Assembly: GCF_014653575.1 (NCBI RefSeq)
Contig: NZ_BNAQ01000004.1
Span: 62,001 to 126,000, forward strand
From: Sphingomonas glacialis
GTDB lineage: Bacteria; Pseudomonadota; Alphaproteobacteria; Sphingomonadales; Sphingomonadaceae
Reading direction: 5' to 3'
DNA: 64,000 nucleotides
The notes beneath the pieces are model-generated. The model saw only the letters and a list, made by a program, of their open reading frames with translations, searched no databases and had not been told where the DNA came from. How positions within the stretch are numbered: the stretch's first letter is position 1; each line of letters starts with the position of its first letter. Shown one piece after another: positions 58,332-64,000 of this stretch. Made by a program: the position numbers and the translations under genes.

Positions 58332-59159
58332 TCAGCCGACGAACGCGCGCTCGATCACATATTGGCCGGGCTGCGAGTTCGAGCCCTCGACGAAGCCCAT
58401 CGTCTCGAGCTTGGCGGCGAGGTCCTTGATCATCGCCATGCTGCCGCACAGCATGATCCGGTCGGTCTCCGGGTCGAGATGCTTCTCGCCGGGCATGTCG
58501 GCGAACAGCGTGCCGTCGTCGATCAGCTTGTCGATCCGCCCGCTGGTGTGGAACGGCTCGCGCGTCACGGTCGGCACGTAGGAGAATTGCGTCGCCGCCT
58601 GCTCGTCGACCAGCGGATCGTCCGCCAGCTTCGCCTCGAGCGGCTCGCGATAGGCGAGGTCGGTCACGCGGCGGACGCTGTGGACGATCTGGATCTGGTC
58701 GAAGCGATCGTAAATCTCGGGATCGCGCGCGACGCTGAGGAACGGCGCGAGGCCGGTGCCGGTCGACAGCATGAACAGCCGCTTGCCCGGCAGCAGCGCG
58801 TCGGCGACGAGCGTGCCGGTCGGCTTGCGGCCGAGATAGACCTGATCGCCCGGCTGGATCTGCGACAGGCGCGAAGTGAGCGGGCCATCGGGCACGCGGA
58901 TCGAGAGGAATTCCAATTCCTCGGCATAGGCCGGGCTGGCGATCGAGTAAGCGCGCAGCAGCGGGCGCTGCTCGCCGGCCAGGCCGAGCATCACGAACTC
59001 GCCCGAGCGGAAGCGGAAGCTCGCGGGGCGCGTGATCGTGAAGCTGAACAGATGCTCGTTCCACATCCGCACGCTGAGCACGGTCTCGACGCTCAGCGCC
59101 GAAGTCGGTTCGAGCGAGGTTGGTTCGCTACTGGGCATGCTCGTCACCACATCACTCAT
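58332..59159 (-). CDS. fpr: Ferredoxin--NADP(+) reductase
   Basis: A 275-residue FAD enzyme that moves electrons between NADPH and ferredoxin/flavodoxin. The FAD-binding RAYSIASPAY and the NADP-binding STGTGLAPFLSVARDPEI are clear, as is the bacterial C-terminus ending AFVG. The N-terminal 22 residues are a Ser/Pro-rich extension. The ATG at 59159 follows AAGGACG. The gene is downstream of a small gene (59419-59688) on the same strand, 259 bases away. Confidence 0.92.
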   Translation of the reverse strand: MSDVVTSMPSSEPTSLEPTSALSVETVLSVRMWNEHLFSFTITRPASFRFRSGEFVMLGLAGEQRPLLRAYSIASPAYAEELEFLSIRVPDGPLTSRLSQIQPGDQVYLGRKPTGTLVADALLPGKRLFMLSTGTGLAPFLSVARDPEIYDRFDQIQIVHSVRRVTDLAYREPLEAKLADDPLVDEQAATQFSYVPTVTREPFHTSGRIDKLIDDGTLFADMPGEKHLDPETDRIMLCGSMAMIKDLAAKLETMGFVEGSNSQPGQYVIERAFVG

Positions 59160-59418
59160 CGATAGATCGTCCTTCAATGCAAGTTCGCCGCCACGCCATG
59201 CCACCGGGTATGCTCCCGATCTTGGCGCGGCTGCCCATCGCACCTCTTCCTGCAGAATGAACGCCTGACCGCGCGAGTCGGTGCCGTTGCGGGCCCGACC
59301 AGCACGACATGGGGCCGCATACAGCACGGCGCCCGGGCGATCGACATAATCGCGCACCCGTTACTCCGGTCGGGCGGCATAATTCAACGTGTAACTTTAT
59401 CGCGATCGCGCGGGCGGG

Positions 59419-59688
59419 TCAGTCGGGCAGCTTCTCGACCAGGGCGGCGATGCTGTTCCCGGTAAAGGTGGTCAGCGACACGCCGTCGAGCTGGATCGCG
59501 CGCTCGAGCGTCAGGGTCGCTGCGGATTGGTGCGCGGGGTCGAGCGCGCGCCACGCGCGCACCGCGCCTTCGAGGCTGGTGACTTCGGCCACGTCCTCCG
59601 CGCCGCGCGGCACGTCTTCGAGCGACGCGCTCATCCGCCATTCGATGGGGGGCGTCTTGGTGTCTTTGCCCCAGGTCGCTTCAACCAT
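59419..59688 (-). CDS. Hypothetical small protein (89 residues)
   Basis: Begins MVEATWGKDTKTPPIEWRMS and continues with an even, soluble composition (VTSLEGAVRAWRALDPAHQS; LTLERAIQLDGVSLTTFTGN). The codon use matches neighbours. No domain is recognised. It lies between fpr and the LacI-type regulator gene, divergent from the latter. The gap to fpr (59160-59418) holds no visible gene. Confidence 0.55.
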   Translation of the reverse strand: MVEATWGKDTKTPPIEWRMSASLEDVPRGAEDVAEVTSLEGAVRAWRALDPAHQSAATLTLERAIQLDGVSLTTFTGNSIAALVEKLPD

Positions 59689-59932
59689 GATCGTTCGCCT
59701 TTTCGCTAGGAATGCCCGCAGGCTCGAGACGTACAGCGTCGGGAGGCCCCGGTATGTTCCCCCGCACGCGCCCGCGCGACCGCAAATCGCGGTGCACGCG
59801 CAGGCGCAAGATACCGCATAGCGGCGGATATTCCGTGAAAATTCGATCGCGTTCGGCGTGCAGCCGTGCGCAACGCGCCGGGGGGTCGCGTTAGCGGTTG
59901 GCGATTCGCGCCGGACACGGCAAAGGTCGGGG

Positions 59933-60940
59933 ATGCCTGTGACCACGACCGTGACGACCCTGGCCGAACTTGCCGAACTGGCGGGCGTTTCCGTCGCCAC
60001 GGTTTCGCGATCGCTCGCGGGGAACCCCGTGATCGCCAAGGCGACGCGCGATCGGATCGTCGGCTTGGCGAGCGAGCATGGCTTCAAGGTCAACCAGGCC
60101 GCGCGCAACCTCCGCCTCGGGCGAACGGGGGCGATCGGCGTGGTGCTGCCGCTCGGCCACGAAGCCGAGCAGCATCTGTCGGATCCGTTCTTCATGAGCT
60201 TGCTCGGGCCGCTGGCAGACGCGATCGCCGATCGCGGGCACGATTTGCTGCTGTCGCGGGTGATCCCGGCGAACGATCGCTGGCTCGACGCGATCGTCGA
60301 TGCCGGGCGCGTCGACGGCGTCGTCGTCGTCGGCCAGTCGAACCAGATCGACGCGATCGAGCGCGTCGCCGCGCGCTACCGCCCGATTGTCGTGTGGGGC
60401 GCGGACGTGCCCGACAAGACGCAGACCACCGTCGGGACCGACAATGTCGCGGGCGGGCGACTCGCCGCCGAGCATTTGCTCGCGCAAGGGCGCCGGCGGC
60501 TGGCGTTCTTCGGCAATATCGAAGTGCCCGAATTCGCCGCGCGCTATGTCGGGTTCCAGCAAGCGCTCGCCGCGTCGGGGAGCGGGCAGGCGACGCTGCT
60601 GCCGATGCATTTGACGAGCGAGGCGTCGTACGCCGCGATCGAAGCCTATCTCGCGGGGCATTCGTCGCCCGACGGCATCGTCGCCGCGTCGGACGTCATC
60701 GCGATGAGCGCGCTGCGGGCACTCGCGGCGCACGGCAAGCGCGTGCCGCAGGACGTCAGCGTGGTCGGCTATGACGACGTCGTGATCGCGATGCACACGA
60801 CGCCGCCGCTCACCACGGTGCGGCAGGATGTCGCGCGCGGGGCGGGGGTGCTCGTCGATCTGCTGTTCCGCCGGATCGAGGGCGCCGACGTCGAGTCGGT
60901 GACGATGGCGCCCGAACTGATCCTGCGCGGCTCGGCCTGA
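59933..60940 (+). CDS. LacI-family transcriptional regulator
   Basis: A 335-residue repressor. The N-terminal helix-turn-helix TLAELAELAGVSVATVSRSL and hinge helix are typical, followed by a periplasmic-binding-protein-like sugar domain (GAIGVVLPLG; GIVAASDVIAMSALRALAAH; SVVGYDDVVIAMHTTPPLTT). AAAGGTCGGGG stands before the ATG. It converges on the MFS sugar transporter (stops abut) and, with that gene and the TonB receptor, forms a carbohydrate utilisation unit. Two matching operators lie at 62324-62358. Confidence 0.9.
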   Translation: MPVTTTVTTLAELAELAGVSVATVSRSLAGNPVIAKATRDRIVGLASEHGFKVNQAARNLRLGRTGAIGVVLPLGHEAEQHLSDPFFMSLLGPLADAIADRGHDLLLSRVIPANDRWLDAIVDAGRVDGVVVVGQSNQIDAIERVAARYRPIVVWGADVPDKTQTTVGTDNVAGGRLAAEHLLAQGRRRLAFFGNIEVPEFAARYVGFQQALAASGSGQATLLPMHLTSEASYAAIEAYLAGHSSPDGIVAASDVIAMSALRALAAHGKRVPQDVSVVGYDDVVIAMHTTPPLTTVRQDVARGAGVLVDLLFRRIEGADVESVTMAPELILRGSA

Positions 60941-62266
60941 TCAGGCGCCCGCGGGGCGGGCCGGCGTGCGGATCCGCCACGTCGCCACGGCGGCTGCAAG
61001 CATCATCGCGCCGCCCAGCATGAGCACGTGGCGCGGATCGCCGCCGAGCAGCGGGCGGTAGGCGAGCCACACGAACAGGATCTCGACCATCATCGGGATG
61101 ACGATGAACATGTTGAAGATGCCCATATAGACCCCGGTCCGCTCGGGCGGGATCGCGTTGGCGAGCATCAGATAGGGGTTGCCCATCAAGCTGCCCCAGC
61201 CGATGCCGATGCCGACCATCGCGACGATCAGCAGCGGGATCGACCCGGTCGACGCGATCGTCAGCATGGCCGCGCCCGATGCCACCATCGCGACCGCATG
61301 GATCGGCTTGGCGCCGAAGCGCCGCGCGAACGGCACCATCGCAAAGGCCGAGACGCACGCGACGAAATTGTAGAACGCGCCGAGCTGCCCGTTGAGCAGC
61401 CCCGCATCGCGGAAGCCGACGCTCGCCGGGTCGCTGGTGTGGAACACCCCGCGGGCAAGCGCGAGCACGATATATTGCCAGTAGCAGAACATCCCGAACC
61501 ACTGGAACAGCATCGCCACCGCAAGCTGGCGCATCGTCGGCGGCATGTCGCGGATCGCGTCGACCAGCCCGGTGATCGTCGAGCGGACCGACAGCGGATC
61601 GGCGGTGATCGCGGCGTCCTCCTCCGGCGTCAGCGGCAATTCGGGGACGCGCCATACCGACCACAGGATCGTCGTGATCGACAGGATCGCCCCGATCAGG
61701 AAGCTGATTCGCGTGATTTCGGGAATGCCGTTGCTGTCGAGCGCATCCTTGTTGATCCCCCACCACACCAGCAACGAGGGCGCGAGATACGACAGCGTCT
61801 GTGCGAGCCCGGTGAAGGCGCTCTGCGTCAGGAAGCCGAGCGGGCGCTGCTGCTCGACGAGCCGGTCGCTGACATAGGCGCGGTACGGCTCCATCGTCAC
61901 GTTGTTGGCCGCGTCGAGCACCCATAACAGGCTCGCCGCCATCCACAGCGTCCGGCTGTACGGCATCGCGAACAGCGACAGGCTGCACAGGATCGCGCCG
62001 ATCAGGAAATACGGGGTGCGGCGCCCGAGCCGGGTGCGGGTGCGGTCGCTCATCGATCCGATCAGCGGCTGGATGATGAGCCCGGTCATCGGGCCCGCCA
62101 GCCACAGCAGCGGCATGCTGCCCTCGTCGGCGCCGAGATAGCTGTAGATCGGCCCCATATTGCTTTGTTGCAGGCCGAAGCTGAATTGCAGCCCGAGGAA
62201 CCCGAGGTTCATCTGCAGGATGCGCGCGAACGACAAATGCACCTTGCCGACCGATCCTCTCGTCAC
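60941..62266 (-). CDS. MFS sugar transporter (SLC45/SuxC-like)
   Basis: A 441-residue inner-membrane symporter with 12 helices. [40 protein letters not shown] and [16 protein letters not shown] fit the disaccharide (sucrose/maltose) type of MFS transporter. The start is GTG at 62266 behind GGGGAGAG; a longer reading is less likely. It should bring into the cytosol the sugar that the TonB receptor at 62419 admits to the periplasm. Both genes are divergent around LacI operators. Confidence 0.88.
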   Translation of the reverse strand: MTRGSVGKVHLSFARILQMNLGFLGLQFSFGLQQSNMGPIYSYLGADEGSMPLLWLAGPMTGLIIQPLIGSMSDRTRTRLGRRTPYFLIGAILCSLSLFAMPYSRTLWMAASLLWVLDAANNVTMEPYRAYVSDRLVEQQRPLGFLTQSAFTGLAQTLSYLAPSLLVWWGINKDALDSNGIPEITRISFLIGAILSITTILWSVWRVPELPLTPEEDAAITADPLSVRSTITGLVDAIRDMPPTMRQLAVAMLFQWFGMFCYWQYIVLALARGVFHTSDPASVGFRDAGLLNGQLGAFYNFVACVSAFAMVPFARRFGAKPIHAVAMVASGAAMLTIASTGSIPLLIVAMVGIGIGWGSLMGNPYLMLANAIPPERTGVYMGIFNMFIVIPMMVEILFVWLAYRPLLGGDPRHVLMLGGAMMLAAAVATWRIRTPARPAGA

Positions 62267-62323
62267 ATTCTCTCTCCCCGTGGGCGGACTGTTGCCGCCC
62301 TGCAACGCGCTGTAGCCGTTCGC

Positions 62324-62358
62324 GCAATCGTTTGCAATTTCCGCTTGCAATCGTTTGC
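62324..62358. promoter_or_regulatory. Two LacI-type operators between the sugar transporter and TonB receptor
   Basis: GCAATCGTTTGC occurs at 62324-62335 and again at 62347-62358, 23 bases from centre to centre. Each is a near-palindrome around a central CG, the shape bound by LacI/PurR-type dimers. They lie in the divergent promoter region (152 bases between starts), so the regulator at 59933 can control both genes. Confidence 0.75.
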
Positions 62359-62418
62359 GCGAAAAGTTTAGGGCCGTTGCGAGCCGAATAAACGGCCTTA
62401 CCGTTTCAGGAGAGTGAT

Positions 62419-64000
62419 ATGTTGAAAGGGCGCACCCTTTTTCTCGCCACCACCGCAATGATGATCGGCACCCCGGCATTCGCGCAGCAGGCGGCGCCAG
62501 CGGCTGATGCACCGGCCCCCGTCCAGAGCGACGCCGAAGCGTCGAACAAGGACGACATCATCGTCACCGCCGTGGCGCGCGGGCAGAATCGCCTCAACAG
62601 CTCGGTCTCGGTCAGCTCGCTCAATGCCGACGCGATCGCCAACGCCGCACCGCGCTCCGCCGCCGAACTGTTCCGCAGCCTGCCGGGCATCCGCTCGGAA
62701 TCGTCGGGCGGCGAGGGCAATGCCAACATCGCCGTGCGCGGCCTGCCCGTCGCATCGGGCGGCGCCAAGTTCCTGCAGCTGCAGGAAGACGGCCTGCCGA
62801 TCCTCGAATATGGCGACATCGCCTTTGCCAACACCGACATCTTCCTGCGCACCGACTTCAACGTCGCGCGCGTCGAGGCGGTTCGCGGCGGTTCGGCCTC
62901 GACCTTCGCGTCGAACTCGCCCGGCGGCGTCATCAACCTCATCTCCAAGACCGGCGAGCAGGAGGGCGGCTCGATCCAGGGCACCGTCGGGCTCGATTAC
63001 GGCGAATATCGCCTCGATGCCGATTACGGCGGCAAGCTGAGCGACACGCTGCGCTTCAACGTCGGCGGCTTCTACCGCGTTGGTGAAGGCCCGCGTCGCG
63101 CCGGCTATGACGGCAACAAGGGCGGGCAGATCCGCGGCAACATCACCAAGACCTTCGATCGCGGCTTCTTCCGCCTCAACGTCAAATATCTCGACGACCG
63201 CGCGATCGCCTATCTGCCGAGCCCGGTCCGCGTGAGCGGCACCAACAGCGACCCGAAATATAGCTCGCTGCCCGGTCTCAGCGCCAACAATGACACGATC
63301 CACAGCATCTATTTCACGCGTGCGGTGACGCTCGACGGTGCCAACAATCGCGAGGTCGACGACATTCGCGATGGCATGCATCCGGTGGTCAAGGCGATCG
63401 GGTTCGAAACCGAGTTCGAAATCGCCGACGGCTGGAAGGTCAGCGACAAGTTCCGCTATTCGGACATTTCGGGGCGCTTCATCTCGCCGTTCCCGGCAAC
63501 CGTCGACACGGCGCAGAACCTCGCCAACGCGATCGGTGGCCCAGGGGCGATCGTGAGCTATGCCAATGGCCCGAATGCCGGCCAGCTCTATGCCAACCCG
63601 ACAACGTCGAACGCGATCGGCGTGGTGCTGTTCAACACCAAGCTCAACAGCCTCAACAACATCACCAACGATCTGCGCGTCAATCGTCGCTTCAACACGG
63701 GTGATGGGACGATCGATTTCTCGGCCGGCTTCTACAAGTCGCGCCAGACGATCAATGTCGACTGGACCTGGTCGTCGTACCTGCTCGACGCGAAGGGCGA
63801 TAACGCCGCGCTGCTCAACGTCCGCACGGCGGCGGGCGCATCGCGCACCGACAACGGCCTCGTCGCCTATGGCGCATCGTACTTCGGCAATTGCTGCCGC
63901 CGCAGCTACAATGTCGATTACGACACCAACGCGCCGTTCGCCTCGATGGGCTATACCGGTGGCGGCTTGAACGTCGATGCGAGCATTCGCTACGACAGCG
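62419..64000 (+). CDS. TonB-dependent receptor of a carbohydrate locus, N-terminal 527 residues
   Basis: The gene starts at an ATG with AGGAGAG and runs off the right edge. A signal peptide (MLKGRTLFLATTAMMIGTPA, cleavage near AFAQQ) precedes a TonB box (DDIIVTAVAR), the plug domain (LFRSLPGIRSESSGGEGNAN; VEAVRGGSASTFASNSPGGV) and the first part of the barrel. The reader of the next window should find the C-terminus. Context (LacI, disaccharide MFS) suggests uptake of an oligo- or disaccharide across the outer membrane. Confidence 0.93.
   Translation, partial: MLKGRTLFLATTAMMIGTPAFAQQAAPAADAPAPVQSDAEASNKDDIIVTAVARGQNRLNSSVSVSSLNADAIANAAPRSAAELFRSLPGIRSESSGGEGNANIAVRGLPVASGGAKFLQLQEDGLPILEYGDIAFANTDIFLRTDFNVARVEAVRGGSASTFASNSPGGVINLISKTGEQEGGSIQGTVGLDYGEYRLDADYGGKLSDTLRFNVGGFYRVGEGPRRAGYDGNKGGQIRGNITKTFDRGFFRLNVKYLDDRAIAYLPSPVRVSGTNSDPKYSSLPGLSANNDTIHSIYFTRAVTLDGANNREVDDIRDGMHPVVKAIGFETEFEIADGWKVSDKFRYSDISGRFISPFPATVDTAQNLANAIGGPGAIVSYANGPNAGQLYANPTTSNAIGVVLFNTKLNSLNNITNDLRVNRRFNTGDGTIDFSAGFYKSRQTINVDWTWSSYLLDAKGDNAALLNVRTAAGASRTDNGLVAYGASYFGNCCRRSYNVDYDTNAPFASMGYTGGGLNVDASIRYDS

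Overview
The window looks like a chromosomal segment from a GC-rich alphaproteobacterium, most likely a sphingomonad (Sphingomonas or a close relative). The support is protein-level resemblance: two large TonB-dependent receptors, exosortase-A-associated envelope genes, a TamA/TamB pair, a Cys-type intracellular PHB depolymerase, and short conserved hypothetical proteins of a sphingomonad type. There are no tRNA or rRNA genes, no CRISPR array, no transposase and no phage module. Most of the window is ordinary core or metabolic sequence, and dispersed palindromic repeats sit between and even inside genes.

Layout. 1-4.1 kb: the 5' part of a cyclopropane-fatty-acid-synthase-like gene, an outer-membrane barrel protein, and an operon of an EF-hand protein with an OmpR-family response regulator and its histidine kinase; three tandem 10-bp repeats upstream of the operon look like the regulator's own site. 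4.2-12 kb: an acyl-CoA metabolism block (thioesterase, CoA ligase, two glutathione-transferase-like proteins, two acyl-CoA dehydrogenases) interrupted by a frameshifted TetA-like transporter. 12-22.8 kb: a TonB-dependent receptor, RNase R carrying an in-frame repeat, an enoyl-reductase-like dehydrogenase, an ABC exporter, PHB depolymerase and a stress protein. 23-28 kb: a 30-residue membrane peptide with strong hairpins, a thiolase, a MaoC hydratase and PutA, also carrying an in-frame repeat. 28-31 kb: an MscS channel, topoisomerase IB and a DJ-1/PfpI protein.

31-36 kb holds exosortase-A-type polysaccharide genes (acyltransferase, O-glycosylation ligase, a 47-residue membrane peptide, glycosyltransferase) without an exosortase in view. 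36-37.7 kb has a LexA-like S24 repressor opposite a small two-gene operon, plus small conserved proteins. 37.8-44 kb is TamA-TamB. 44-50.4 kb has an ATP-grasp protein, an aldehyde dehydrogenase, a quinone oxidoreductase, RluE, a decayed flavodoxin-type gene and a Tat-exported S41 peptidase. 50.6-52.6 kb is glnB-glnA behind a probable sigma-54 promoter. 52.7-58.3 kb: VapBC, Map, a CinA-type protein, a lipoprotein, a zinc-ribbon peptide whose tail is made of repeat sequence, an MFS pump and a base-composition outlier gene, part of it bracketed by two direct copies of an 82-bp repeat, then a remnant of a second ferredoxin-NADP reductase. 58.3-64 kb: ferredoxin-NADP reductase and the start of a carbohydrate locus (LacI regulator, MFS sugar transporter, TonB receptor) with two near-identical LacI-type operators in the divergent promoter region.

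The observations most worth a second look are the palindromic repeats translated inside RNase R and PutA, the 30-residue membrane peptide with duplicated leader and hairpins, the tandem response-regulator decamers, the paired LacI operators, the sigma-54 glnB promoter, the VapBC iteron-like repeats, and several decaying or oddly initiated genes. No clearly new multi-gene system was found. All functions are inferred by reading the sequence; no database search was run.
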